Positions 1 to 7,711 of a DNA stretch of 64,000 bases are shown one piece after another. Source of the stretch: JACKLD01 sp049297695. Lineage in GTDB: Bacteria; Pseudomonadota; Alphaproteobacteria; UBA2136; UBA6156. The stretch lies in the NCBI GenBank assembly GCA_049297695.1, contig JBAQUT010000036.1, forward strand, positions 7,622 to 71,621, in the 5' to 3' direction. Under the pieces are notes generated by a model. That model did no database searches and had not been told where the DNA came from. It saw only the letters and a list, made by a program, of their open reading frames with translations. Each line of letters starts with the position of its first letter. Positions within the stretch are counted from its first letter, which is position 1. The position numbers and the translations under genes were made by a program.

Positions 1-2
1 TG

Positions 3-83
3 CTGATTGGTCTCACCGTATCCCTCAACATGGTGGCGGAAGGCTTGCGCGCGCGGTATCTTTCGGGCACCACACAAGGCTAG
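3..83 (+). CDS. ABC transporter permease, C-terminal fragment (partial)
   Basis: Only the last 26 codons are in the window; the frame ends at TAG (81-83). The tail reads IGLTVSLNMVAEGLRARY, the type of C-terminus seen in the second inner-membrane permease of peptide/nickel ABC importers (DppC/OppC/YejE), where a final helix leads into a cytoplasmic xxGDxLRD-like end. The stop directly abuts the ATG of the amidase gene, so the two are probably co-transcribed. Too little is visible to name the substrate. Confidence 0.5.
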   Translation: MIGLTVSLNMVAEGLRARYLSGTTQG

Positions 84-1346
84 ATGGGACGCTCCTTAAG
101 TATCTTTATGGGCTGTATTCTGGCACTCGGGGCCTTGGTGTGGCCGCCCTTGTTGCCCCACGCCCAAGAGCCCGTGGCCAAAGTGATGGATGTGCGCATG
201 AGCCACACCCAAGGCCGCACGCGGCTGGTGATGGATTTGGACAAACCCGCCAGCAACCGCTGGTTTACCCTGCCCAGCCCCGCCCGCGTGGTGGTAGATT
301 TCCCCCAGCTGGATGTGGTGCCGGATATGGCCAAGGTGGTTATCCCCCAAGGTAGTTTGGTGAAAGCCTTAAGGGCGGGTAACTTCCGCGCTGGCACCAC
401 GCGGATGGTAGTGGATTTAACCGCCCCTGCGCGGCTGACGGTGTTCACCATCCCCGGTAACACCCAGCGCGGCCCGCGGCTGGTGATAGATGTGGTACCC
501 CCCGCCAAAGGCAAACCCGCCACCGATGTTCCACCGCCGCCCGAAGTGGTGACCACCGTGCCCTTCAAACCCGGCGAACCTTCCACGCCAACCAAGCCCA
601 GCAAAGGCGAACAACAACCCGCCCCCGTAGTGCCTCGTCAAGTGGTAACCGAGCCCACGGGCCCCTTGGTGGTTGTGCTGGATGCCGGCCATGGCGGGGT
701 AGACCCCGGCGCCTGCGGCCGCACCGTGCACTTGTGCGAAAAGGGTCTGACGCTGGAAATGGCCAAGCTGGTGAAAGATAATTTGGAACAGAAGGGCGGG
801 TATAAAGTGTTACTCTCCCGGGAGAAAGACGTGTACGTGGGGCTGGCCGACCGGGTCAAATACGCCCAGCGCCACAATGCCAACCTGTTTGTAAGCCTGC
901 ATGCCGACAGCCACCCCGACCGCGACGTGCAAGGCGCCACAGTGTATATGGTGAGTGAACGCGCCAGCGACCGAGAAGCCCAGCGTCTGGCCAACAGCGA
1001 AAACGAGGGCGATATTCTGGCAGGGGTGGATATAAGCCACGAAAGCCCCGAAGTGCAGAGCATTTTGATGAGCTTGGCTCAGCGCAACACCATCAACCAC
1101 AGCAGTTATTTGGCCCAAAGCATGATAACGGCCATGGATAAAGTGCTGACCCTCCGTAAAAATACGCCCTTGTTTGCTGGCTTTAAGGTGTTGAAAGCAC
1201 CCGACATCCCTAGCATTTTGGTGGAAATGGGCTACCTGACCAACGGCTACGAAGAACGCCGTTTGAACGACAAAGCCCACCGCCGAGAGCTGGCCAAGGT
1301 CATCGCCAACGGCATCCATGCCTATGTAGGCACCCATGTGCGATAA
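84..1346 (+). CDS. amiC: N-acetylmuramoyl-L-alanine amidase with AMIN domain
   Basis: Periplasmic zinc amidase that cleaves the lactyl-amide bond between MurNAc and the stem peptide, used for daughter-cell separation. A signal peptide covers about residues 1-28, an AMIN domain (septum or peptidoglycan targeting) about 32-140, a Pro-rich linker 140-190, and an Amidase_3 domain 195-415. The zinc and catalytic residues are visible: His203 in DAGHGG, Glu219 in CEKGLTL, His273 in SLHADS and Glu381 in VEMGYLTN. Length (420 aa) is normal for AmiC/AmiB. AmiB and AmiC are hard to separate by sequence alone; the symbol follows the domain order. The start is fixed by abutment to the upstream permease stop. 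Confidence 0.88.
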   Translation: MGRSLSIFMGCILALGALVWPPLLPHAQEPVAKVMDVRMSHTQGRTRLVMDLDKPASNRWFTLPSPARVVVDFPQLDVVPDMAKVVIPQGSLVKALRAGNFRAGTTRMVVDLTAPARLTVFTIPGNTQRGPRLVIDVVPPAKGKPATDVPPPPEVVTTVPFKPGEPSTPTKPSKGEQQPAPVVPRQVVTEPTGPLVVVLDAGHGGVDPGACGRTVHLCEKGLTLEMAKLVKDNLEQKGGYKVLLSREKDVYVGLADRVKYAQRHNANLFVSLHADSHPDRDVQGATVYMVSERASDREAQRLANSENEGDILAGVDISHESPEVQSILMSLAQRNTINHSSYLAQSMITAMDKVLTLRKNTPLFAGFKVLKAPDIPSILVEMGYLTNGYEERRLNDKAHRRELAKVIANGIHAYVGTHVR

Positions 1347-1437
1347 GTGAGTACAATTTAGGCAGATATGTGTATATTTTCTGGAAATCTACGTCCAACT
1401 TCGGCACCCTAAAGAACTTAGAGGGAAGGGGTTACGG

Positions 1438-1872
1438 ATGGATTTGCTCAATGTTAGGGTTCGTTGTCTCGAGTTTATTGCCAAGCTGGATAAAAACCCT
1501 GTAGGTGTGAACGAATATTTTTATGTTATTTTAGGTGTCGGTGAAAACCTGATTTCTGTTTACCCCATTGTTGTGCAAGAAATTGAAAAACGGAATGTGT
1601 TAGAAGCGCAAGATGGTAAACCCATATGGGAATTTGTACTGATAGACCATAATTTTAATCATGGTTCCCCGCTCACGGTTATTTTTGATATTGCCAAACG
1701 CTACCACCCTCGGGTTGACCAATTTTTCTTGGAGCAGGCAGCTGATATTCCTCCATTACCTAATACCCCCTACCGCGATGTGTTACGCCCCCACCACGAT
1801 GCCCGCCGTGGCGAGAAAGGTAAACGCCGCGAAGTGTTGGGCCGCTGGCTGGGCGAGGGGCCTGAACTCTAA
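1438..1872 (+). CDS. Hypothetical protein
   Basis: I do not recognise this 144-residue protein. It has no signal peptide or membrane segment. The first two thirds look like a small alpha/beta fold with hydrophobic strands (YFYVILGVG, ISVYPIVVQEI), and the tail is basic and Arg/Gly-rich. The 5' half is more AT-rich than the neighbouring genes. It stands alone between amiC and tRNA-Met on the same strand. The start ATG follows a GGAAGGGG stretch that can act as a ribosome binding site. Confidence 0.6.
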   Translation: MDLLNVRVRCLEFIAKLDKNPVGVNEYFYVILGVGENLISVYPIVVQEIEKRNVLEAQDGKPIWEFVLIDHNFNHGSPLTVIFDIAKRYHPRVDQFFLEQAADIPPLPNTPYRDVLRPHHDARRGEKGKRREVLGRWLGEGPEL

Positions 1873-1918
1873 ATCGGCTCTTGCCTAACCCGCCCCTTGC
1901 GCCTTATACACACAGCGT

Positions 1919-1994
1919 GGGCGAGTAGCTCAGCGGTTAGAGCAGGGCACTCATAATGCCTTGGTCGCTGGTTCGATTCCTGCCTCGCCCACCA
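1919..1994 (+). tRNA. tRNA-Met (anticodon CAT)
   Basis: Cloverleaf of 76 nt with a perfect acceptor stem (GGGCGAG/CTCGCCC), an anticodon loop CTCATAA giving CAT, and an encoded ACCA end. It could be elongator Met or the Ile2 tRNA read after lysidine modification. The T-stem has one T-T mismatch (GCTGG/CCTGC). The 3' end is copied in tandem immediately downstream. Confidence 0.92.
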
Positions 1995-2092
1995 TGAATT
2001 TTAATTGCGGCAGGGTACTCCGCTGCGCTCCGTTTCCTGCCTCGCCCACCATGAGATTCAATTGCGGCAGGGTCCTCCGCTATGCTTCGGTT
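1977..2092 (+). repeat. 57-bp tandem repeat containing the tRNA-Met 3' end
   Basis: Two units start at 1977 and 2034. Each begins with TTCCTGCCTCGCCCACCATG, which is the tRNA T-loop to CCA end plus flank, followed by a diverged segment (AATTGCGGCAGGGT then CCGCTNNGCTNCG). The first unit is the real tRNA end; the second is a free-standing copy. The arrangement resembles the tRNA-tail repeats known after E. coli tyrT. Confidence 0.8.
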
Positions 2093-2149
2093 CTTTCCTC
2101 GCTCCCCAACCTATTCCTCATGCCGTGCATTTTTTGGTATCGGGCAGGG

Positions 2150-2178
2150 TTGACAACCGCCGCGCAAGCCAGCATAAC
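2150..2178 (+). promoter_or_regulatory. Promoter of tRNA-Asn
   Basis: TTGACA (2150-2155), a 17-nt spacer, CATAAC (2173-2178); tRNA-Asn begins 13 nt downstream. The same TTGAC-17-TAxxxx layout precedes the Arg, Pro and both Lys tRNA genes here. Confidence 0.6.
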
Positions 2179-2190
2179 CCCGCTCGGTAT

Positions 2191-2265
2191 TCCGGCGTAG
2201 CTCAGCGGTAGAGCATCGGACTGTTAATCCGCAGGTCGCTGGTTCGATCCCAGCCGCCGGAGCCA
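2191..2265 (+). tRNA. tRNA-Asn (anticodon GTT)
   Basis: Acceptor stem TCCGGCG/CGCCGGA, anticodon loop CTGTTAA giving GTT, matched T-stem (GCTGG/CCAGC), and an encoded GCCA end. Confidence 0.95.
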
Positions 2266-2528
2266 GTTAGTTTTTCTTAACGAGCCTTGCGAGTTTAGAA
2301 AAGCTACTGTCCTCGCGTAGGCGGGGACCTCCCTCGTGTTGGGAGGCCATTTCAACTATTTTCCATAAATATGCTGATTTTACTTGCAATGTTGGGGGTT
2401 CCCCTCCATATGCTGGAGAGCAATGCCCGAATGTTCAGGCGTTTCTGCTGCTCTGCGCGTGATGTGTGTGGTGCTGCCACAAGGCTTTTCGGAGCCACCA
2501 TACATCCACGAAGCAAGGAGCTTTTCCC
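2266..2528 (+). other. Intergenic: palindromic repeat copy and long helicase leader
   Basis: Contains CTCGCGTAGGCGGGGACC (near 2312-2329), a copy of a palindrome seen again at 11408-11427, then a stretch of about 200 nt leading to the DEAD-box helicase. A long leader is usual for cold-regulated RNA helicases. No gene is supported here. Confidence 0.4.
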
Positions 2529-3956
2529 ATGACCATGCCTATATCTCAACCCGCCGCCGATGCGGTACTTGAAACCGTTGAAACCATTGAAACGGTTGCC
2601 GAAGAAACATCAAACCCATCTGGCTTTGCCGCCTTGGGGTTGGATGCCGCGTTGGTAAACACATTGACCGAATTGACCCTGACCACCCCAACCGAAGTGC
2701 AAGCCCGCGCCATACCCGCCGTGCTGGATGGCCGCGACGTGATGGCCAGCGCCCCCACAGGTACGGGTAAAACCGCCGCGTTTGTGTTGCCCGCCCTTCA
2801 ACTGTTGCACACCACCCCCGCCCACCCAGAAGGCCACGGCCCCCGCGTGCTGGTGTTAACCCCTACGCGGGAGTTGGCCCAACAGGTGGTGGATAATATC
2901 CGCAAGCTTGGCCGCGCCGTGCGCCTGAAAAGCGCCGTGGTGGTAGGTGGCGTAACCTACGGCCCCCAGCTGCAAGCCTTGCGCAACCCGCTGGATTTGC
3001 TGGTAGCCACCCCAGGCCGCCTGATTGACCACCTGAACGACGGCAAAGTGGATTTCCGCCGCATTGACATGGTGATTTTGGACGAAGCCGACAAAATGTT
3101 GGATATGGGTTTTTCCAAGCCTGTGGAGCAATTGCTGCAAGCCATTGAAGACGCTGGCCAGCAACCCCAAATGCTGTTGTTCTCGGCCACCTTTACCAAA
3201 GCCGTTACAGCCATGGCCGCCCGTGCCCTGCACGAGCCCGTGAAGATTGAACTGGCCAAAGCCAACAACGAAAGCGCCAACATTGCGCAAAAGGCCATCC
3301 GTGCGGATAGCCAAGAGCACAAGTTGGCCATGCTGAAAGCCATGCTGGAAAAAGGTGATATTGGCCAAGCCATCGTGTTTAGCGCCACCAAGCACGGGGC
3401 CGATAAGTTGGCGGATAAGCTAACCGCAGGCGGTTTCCCCAGTGCTGCCCTGCACGGCGGTATGAAGCAAAACGCCCGCAGCCGCACGTTGGACCAATTG
3501 CACCGCGGCAGCGTGAAGCTGCTGGTAGCCACCGACGTGGCCGCCCGCGGGATTGACGTGAAAGGCCTAAGCCACGTGATTAACTTTGATATGCCCCAAG
3601 TGGCGGAAGACTACGTGCACCGCATTGGCCGCACTGGCCGCGCGGGCGAAACGGGGATTGCCATTAGCTTGGTAGCCCCCAGCGACGTGCCCATGCTGCG
3701 GGATATTGAAAAACTGCTGAAAAAACCCATGGAACTGGCTAGCATGGAAGGCTTTGAACCCAAAACCGACGAGTTGGACTTTTTGCGTGCCGGTGCTGCG
3801 GCTCCCCGTAGCCGTCGTGGCCAAGGGCGCACAGGCGTGGGTGGTGGTGCAGGCCGTGGCGGCCCGCGCCGCGATGGTGGCAGCTTCGGCGGCGGCCGTG
3901 GCCGTTCTGGCGGTGGCGAACGTTCGGGCGGTGGTAGCCGTCCACGCCGTTACTAG
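2529..3956 (+). CDS. DEAD-box ATP-dependent RNA helicase, RhlE-like
   Basis: Unwinds RNA duplexes, typically in ribosome assembly or RNA decay. The start is the ATG eight bases after AAGGAG (2515-2520), giving about 475 residues. Visible motifs in order: Q-motif region (FAALGLD..), motif I APTGTGKT, PTRELAQQ, TPGRLIDHL, motif II DEADKMLDMGF, motif III SAT, and motif VI HRIGRTGRAG. The tail is a Gly/Arg-rich RGG-like segment (GRGGPRRDGGSFGGGRGR) that gives non-specific RNA binding. RhlE and CsdA both fit; the short C-terminus without an RNA-binding domain favours RhlE. A strong terminator follows. The ORF also continues upstream of this start, but without a ribosome binding site. Confidence 0.88.
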   Translation: MTMPISQPAADAVLETVETIETVAEETSNPSGFAALGLDAALVNTLTELTLTTPTEVQARAIPAVLDGRDVMASAPTGTGKTAAFVLPALQLLHTTPAHPEGHGPRVLVLTPTRELAQQVVDNIRKLGRAVRLKSAVVVGGVTYGPQLQALRNPLDLLVATPGRLIDHLNDGKVDFRRIDMVILDEADKMLDMGFSKPVEQLLQAIEDAGQQPQMLLFSATFTKAVTAMAARALHEPVKIELAKANNESANIAQKAIRADSQEHKLAMLKAMLEKGDIGQAIVFSATKHGADKLADKLTAGGFPSAALHGGMKQNARSRTLDQLHRGSVKLLVATDVAARGIDVKGLSHVINFDMPQVAEDYVHRIGRTGRAGETGIAISLVAPSDVPMLRDIEKLLKKPMELASMEGFEPKTDELDFLRAGAAAPRSRRGQGRTGVGGGAGRGGPRRDGGSFGGGRGRSGGGERSGGGSRPRRY

Positions 3957-3967
3957 AATGTACGTTC

Positions 3968-3999
3968 AAAAAAAGGAGCCTTGTGGCTCCTTTTTTTAT
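3968..3999 (+). terminator. Rho-independent terminator, bidirectional
   Basis: AAGGAGCC-TTGT-GGCTCCTT stem with A-run upstream and T-run downstream, placed between the convergent helicase gene and the small membrane-protein gene, so it can serve both. Confidence 0.85.
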
Positions 4000-4008
4000 T
4001 TGGAACAG

Positions 4009-4221
4009 TTATTTTTTCAGCGGGCAGGTGTTCATGCCAACCAAAGGGTACAAGGGGCAAAAGCCTAAAAGGGCTGTTGCCACCATCACAAGGGCTACCA
4101 CCACGGCCAAGGTGGCCAGCAACCCGCCCACCACGCCTGTGGCGGCCAGAACTACGAGAATCAGGGCAACAGCCAAACGGATGGCACGGTCGGTGGTGCC
4201 GACATTGGGGGATAGGTTCAT
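4009..4221 (-). CDS. Small membrane protein, DUF2892 type
   Basis: 70 residues beginning MNLSPNVGTTDRAIR, the typical opening of DUF2892 (YgaP-like inner-membrane) proteins, then two hydrophobic helices (about 18-36 and 38-54) and CPLYPLVGMNTC near the end. Function of the family is not settled; some members are fused to rhodanese domains. The start is chosen at the ATG preceded by AAGGAG on the minus strand. It is divergent from the DUF2177 gene, and an FNR-like site lies between them. Confidence 0.75.
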   Translation of the reverse strand: MNLSPNVGTTDRAIRLAVALILVVLAATGVVGGLLATLAVVVALVMVATALLGFCPLYPLVGMNTCPLKK

Positions 4222-4276
4222 GGGAGGTCTCCTTGTTGGTTTCAGTTTATGATAGGCTGAGTGATCAGCGCGTTGC

Positions 4277-4290
4277 TTGATGACGGTCAA
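4277..4290. promoter_or_regulatory. Candidate FNR-type site
   Basis: TTGATGACGGTCAA, one mismatch from TTGAT-N4-ATCAA, between divergent DUF2892 and DUF2177 genes, about 62 nt before the ATG at 4352. A regulator with FNR recognition residues is encoded at 48548-49294. A match by chance is possible. Confidence 0.4.
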
Positions 4291-4351
4291 GAGGATGTTG
4301 ACGGGGCGAGCCTCTCCGCGCAATCTGAACACACCAACAGAAAGAAGAACC

Positions 4352-4759
4352 ATGAGCATGCTGATACCCTACGTTGCAGGCGTGATAACCCTGATTGTGG
4401 GCGATTTGCTGTGGCTGGGGGTACTTATGCGCCCGTTTTACATGGAAAAACTGGCCCACCTGATGGCACCAACCGTGGTGTGGTGGGCAGCAGGCGCATT
4501 TTATATCGCCTACACCTTTGCCGTGTGGTGGTTTGTGGTGGCTCCGTGGGCGGGTAAGGGGATTGGTTTGCTCCCCTTGGCGCTGCAAGGCGCCCTGTTT
4601 GGGGCTTTGGCCTACGCGGTGTACGACCTGACCAACCAAGCCACCCTGCGGGATTGGCCTGTAGCCGTAACCGTGGTGGATATGGCCTGGGGCGCCTTTT
4701 TAACCATGCTGGTGGCGCTGGCCATGGCCATTGTCATGGAATATATGGTGCAGCGGTGA
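4352..4759 (+). CDS. DUF2177 family membrane protein
   Basis: 135 residues from MSMLIPYVAG with four hydrophobic segments. The features of DUF2177 are present: GDLLWLGVLMRPFY near residue 20-33, and YAVYDLTNQATLRDWP near 90-105. The family is of unknown function, inner-membrane. The start is the ATG after AAAGAAG; an upstream extension to 4277 would overlap the candidate FNR site and is less likely. It probably forms a monocistronic unit ending at the 21-bp hairpin near 4897. Confidence 0.75.
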   Translation: MSMLIPYVAGVITLIVGDLLWLGVLMRPFYMEKLAHLMAPTVVWWAAGAFYIAYTFAVWWFVVAPWAGKGIGLLPLALQGALFGALAYAVYDLTNQATLRDWPVAVTVVDMAWGAFLTMLVALAMAIVMEYMVQR

Positions 4760-4896
4760 GAGATATTGAGTAATACAAGGACAAGATTAAGGCTATTTTG
4801 AGTACGCTTCGCGTTGGGAAGCCTTTTCTGCAACGCCCTCCGCGCGTTGCAGTCGAACGCGCTCAGAGGCGCGATTCATATCGTGTTACCTACCTC

Positions 4897-4944
4897 GTTT
4901 TGAATAAAATAAGGGGCGCAGAGGCCCCTTATTTTATTCAAAAA
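4897..4944. terminator. Perfect 21-bp hairpin
   Basis: Arms 4897-4917 and 4924-4944 are exact reverse complements with a 6-nt loop; the core is AATAAGGGGC/GCCCCTTATT flanked by A and T runs, so it can terminate in both directions. It sits 3' of tRNA-Ser (minus) and 3' of the DUF2177 gene (plus). Confidence 0.8.
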
Positions 4945-4947
4945 CCA

Positions 4948-5035
4948 TGGCGGGTAGGACAAGATTCGAACTTGCGAGGAGTTGCCCCCTACACGCTTTC
5001 CAAGCGTGCGCCTTCGACCACTCGGCCACCTACCC
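4948..5035 (-). tRNA. tRNA-Ser (anticodon GGA)
   Basis: 88 nt with a long variable arm. Acceptor GGGTAGG/CCTACCC, discriminator G, encoded CCA, anticodon loop CTTGGAAAG giving GGA. A TTGCCG-17-TAGAAG promoter-like pair is just upstream on the minus strand. Confidence 0.95.
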
Positions 5036-5086
5036 GTGAGGTGGCTTCTAGCAAGAATACCGCTCCACGGCAAGAGCTAACGCACG

Positions 5087-6115
5087 TTACTGCGGCAAGC
5101 CTTTCAGCACCTTCAGCAACGGCGTGTTGAGGGCTTCCGTTCCCACCGAAATACGCCAATAGGTGCCGTGGTCTTTGCGGATGGTGACCACTGGGAGTGT
5201 TGGCAGAATGGCGGATAATGCGGCATCGGCGGCCTCTGTTAGCTTGGTCAGCACCATGTTGGCTTGGGAGTGGAACACTTTGACGTGGGGCAGGGAGGTA
5301 AGTTCGGTAATGATACGCTCCCGCTCGGATATCACCTGTTGGGCTGTGGTTTTGTAGTAATCTTGGGCGTCCAGCGCGGCAAGGCACATGGCTTCCGCAA
5401 TGCGGCAAAAGCCCAAAAACGGAGGTTGGTAGTGCAACAGGTTAATCACGTTGCTGCCGCACAGGGCGTAACCCATACGAAGCCCTGCCAACCCATAGTA
5501 TTTGGAGAACGTGCGGGCTAAAATCAGGTTGGGCGTTTGGTGGAGGATGTCCAGCATGGCCTGCTCGTTGTAGGTGGTGTCAAAGCCCCAGTAGGCTTCG
5601 TCCAAAATCACCAAGGTTTCAGGGCCGACGTTTTTCAAAATCCGTTGCAGGTCGTCAATGGATAACACGTTGCCCGTAGGGTTGTTGGGCGAGGTGAGCA
5701 ACAGCAAGCGGGGGTTCAACGCCTTCAACTGGCGAATGCAGTCTTCCACATCAAACGTAAAGCTGGTGTCCCCTTCGTGCATAGCAAAGGTGGCCAGCTC
5801 CACGTTGCGGTGCTTCAGGGCAAAGGTGTAGTAGCGGTAGCGGTAGTATTGGGTAAGCACGGTTTCGCCGGGTTTCAGCCAGTTAAAAATGTGCTCCAGC
5901 AAGCCTTCCGCCCCGCTGCTGATGATAATGTTCTGCGCGGCCAAGCCGTAGCGCTGGGCCAGCACGGGCACCAGCGTGCTGCCGTAGTAGCCATCGGGGT
6001 ACGAAAACACTTTCTCGGTGGGGAACGTGCGCATCACCTGCAAACATTCCGGTGCAGGGCCTTGGATGAGTTCGTTACGGTCGTGGATGATTTGGGTGGG
6101 GTTTGTGTGGTTCAT
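5087..6115 (-). CDS. PLP-dependent aminotransferase, HisC-like
   Basis: 342-residue fold-type I aminotransferase. Visible: SSGAEGLLEHIF (cofactor phosphate loop), TSPNNPTGN, the Asp/Tyr pair in LDEAYWGF, and the Schiff-base lysine in ARTFSKYYGLAGLRMGYA. This pattern is shared by histidinol-phosphate and aromatic aminotransferases; the substrate cannot be decided here. No his or aromatic gene is adjacent, although pheA lies 15 kb away. A tiny Ala-rich ORF lies about 70 nt upstream and could be a leader. The C-terminus is at TAA 5087. Confidence 0.82.
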   Translation of the reverse strand: MNHTNPTQIIHDRNELIQGPAPECLQVMRTFPTEKVFSYPDGYYGSTLVPVLAQRYGLAAQNIIISSGAEGLLEHIFNWLKPGETVLTQYYRYRYYTFALKHRNVELATFAMHEGDTSFTFDVEDCIRQLKALNPRLLLLTSPNNPTGNVLSIDDLQRILKNVGPETLVILDEAYWGFDTTYNEQAMLDILHQTPNLILARTFSKYYGLAGLRMGYALCGSNVINLLHYQPPFLGFCRIAEAMCLAALDAQDYYKTTAQQVISERERIITELTSLPHVKVFHSQANMVLTKLTEAADAALSAILPTLPVVTIRKDHGTYWRISVGTEALNTPLLKVLKGLPQ

Positions 6116-6184
6116 GGTACGAGTATCTTTGTTGGGTGGTTTTTAATAAAGGGTGGCAGGTAAGGGGGGGGAAATAAACAGCCG

Positions 6185-6256
6185 TTAGGCCGCCGCAGCC
6201 AACGCCGCTGCGGCAGCTGCAAAGGCGGCGGCGGGCAGGGCAAAGGGTTTCATCAT
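6185..6256 (-). CDS. 23-residue Ala-rich leader-like ORF
   Basis: Starts MMKPFALP and continues as an almost pure alanine run (fifteen Ala among 23 residues) ending at TAA. It is on the same strand as, and about 70 nt upstream of, the HisC-like aminotransferase, so it could be a leader peptide. A weak AGGGTG ribosome site precedes it. No clear terminator/antiterminator pair was found, so translation is unproven. Confidence 0.3.
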   Translation of the reverse strand: MMKPFALPAAAFAAAAAALAAAA

Positions 6257-6331
6257 GCAATCACCCTGCCGTGGGCTGGCGGGGCTTGTCAAGAGGCTTG
6301 ACGGAAAACCCCGCACACCCCACGGTGGGGT

Positions 6332-7171
6332 ATGTATTCGTACCAACACGGTTATCATGCGGGCGGGCTGGCGGATGTGGTGAAGCACACCCTGCTGGGC
6401 CTTGTGTTGCAGCGCATGGCGGCCAAAGCGGGGCAGGTGCAGTATTTTGAAACCCATGCGGGCCGCGGCGTGTACCCCCTGGCCATGCGGGAAATGAACA
6501 AAACGGCGGAGTATGTGCACGGGTTACAAAAGGTGTGGCCGTTCCGCGCCAAAGCCCCCGCCGCGTTGGTGCCGTGGCTGGAGGCCGTGGGGGCGTTGAA
6601 CCCCAAAGGCGATGTAACCCGTTACCCTGGCTCTCCCGCCGTGGCTGCCGCCTTGCTGCGGGAGGGCGATGCCCTGCACCTGTGCGAAGGCCACCCGCAA
6701 GAGTTTGCGGCGCTAGAAGATGCCTTGGGGGCCGATGCCCGCGTGCATGTTTACAAAACCGATGGCCCGCGCCGTGTGCCGACGTTGCTGCCTTCCACCG
6801 GCACCCGCACCGTGGTGCTGATAGACCCTAGCTACGAGGTAAAAACCGAATATGCGGCTACCGTGAACACCGTCAAAGCCATACTGAAGCGCAACCCCAA
6901 AGCCGTGGTGTTGGTGTGGTACCCCCTGTTGCCAGATGCCCGCCACACGCCTTTGGTGGAGGGCCTTGCCGCCTTAAAGATATCCGCCACGTACAAGGCG
7001 GAACTGACGTGGGCCGCCCCTTCCGACCGTGGAGCCTACGGCACGGGGCAAGTGATACTCAACCTGCCTTACCAGCTTGAAACCGACATGGCCCAAGCCT
7101 TGAACTGGCTGCTGCCCGTGCTAAGCCACGATGGGTCGGTGGAGATGGGGTTTGTGCACCCACCTGCATAA
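6332..7171 (+). CDS. rlmJ: 23S rRNA (adenine-2030-N6)-methyltransferase RlmJ
   Basis: 279 residues, the usual length. The opening MYSYQHGYHAGGLADVVKHTLL matches the RlmJ signature of an N-terminal Y-H-x-F/Y-H-A-G-N/G-x-A-D-V-x-K-H segment, followed by ETHAGRGVY (SAM-binding motif I). The catalytic motif is IDPSYEVKTEY, a DPSY version of the D-P-P-Y motif of adenine N6 methylases. It methylates A2030 of 23S rRNA in the cytoplasm. No strong ribosome site precedes the ATG, but the conserved N-terminus fixes it. Confidence 0.9.
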   Translation: MYSYQHGYHAGGLADVVKHTLLGLVLQRMAAKAGQVQYFETHAGRGVYPLAMREMNKTAEYVHGLQKVWPFRAKAPAALVPWLEAVGALNPKGDVTRYPGSPAVAAALLREGDALHLCEGHPQEFAALEDALGADARVHVYKTDGPRRVPTLLPSTGTRTVVLIDPSYEVKTEYAATVNTVKAILKRNPKAVVLVWYPLLPDARHTPLVEGLAALKISATYKAELTWAAPSDRGAYGTGQVILNLPYQLETDMAQALNWLLPVLSHDGSVEMGFVHPPA

Positions 7172-7225
7172 GGCTTGATTTAGGTCAGTTTTGCTTCTAC
7201 GGTAGTTAGAAATTGGAGAAATTTT

Positions 7226-7711
7226 ATGAGTGATATTGGTTCGTTTATGTTTGGAGTAGGAGCATTGATCGTGCGTCCAGATGGGCGTGTTTTAGTTTTG
7301 AAGCGAGCATCAAATGTTTCTGATTGGAATGTAGAAAAATGGGAGCTTGTTTATGGCCGTAAAGCCCAGCTAGAGGAGATAGAGGATTGTGTGCGGCGTG
7401 AGATTTTAGAAGAGACAGGTATAGTTGATGTTGAAATTATAAGGGCTCTTAGATCATGGCATTTTTTTAGGGGAGATAAAGTAGCTGAATCTGAGATTTT
7501 AGGGATGACTTTTTTGTGTCGTACAACAACGCTCGAACCAAAGTTGAGTCGAGAACATACTGATTATCGCTGGGCAACACCAGAAGAAGCGTTAAATTTG
7601 ATTGAGGTTAAAGGAATACGTTTGGATGTTGAATGTTATCGTGATGCACGCATGGCGTTGGTACTATCAGGTACTCATGAGACGCTTTGGTTAGATGGGA
7701 CAAAACGTTAA
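7226..7711 (+). CDS. NUDIX hydrolase
   Basis: 161 residues with a complete Nudix box, G-x5-E-x7-REILEETGI (residues about 51-73), which binds the metal and hydrolyses a nucleoside diphosphate linked to another moiety. The substrate is not predictable. The gene is strikingly AT-rich compared with its neighbours on both sides and is probably acquired. Its TAA overlaps the ctaA start as TAATG, so it is translationally coupled to a heme A synthase gene to which it has no obvious link. Confidence 0.85.
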   Translation: MSDIGSFMFGVGALIVRPDGRVLVLKRASNVSDWNVEKWELVYGRKAQLEEIEDCVRREILEETGIVDVEIIRALRSWHFFRGDKVAESEILGMTFLCRTTTLEPKLSREHTDYRWATPEEALNLIEVKGIRLDVECYRDARMALVLSGTHETLWLDGTKR

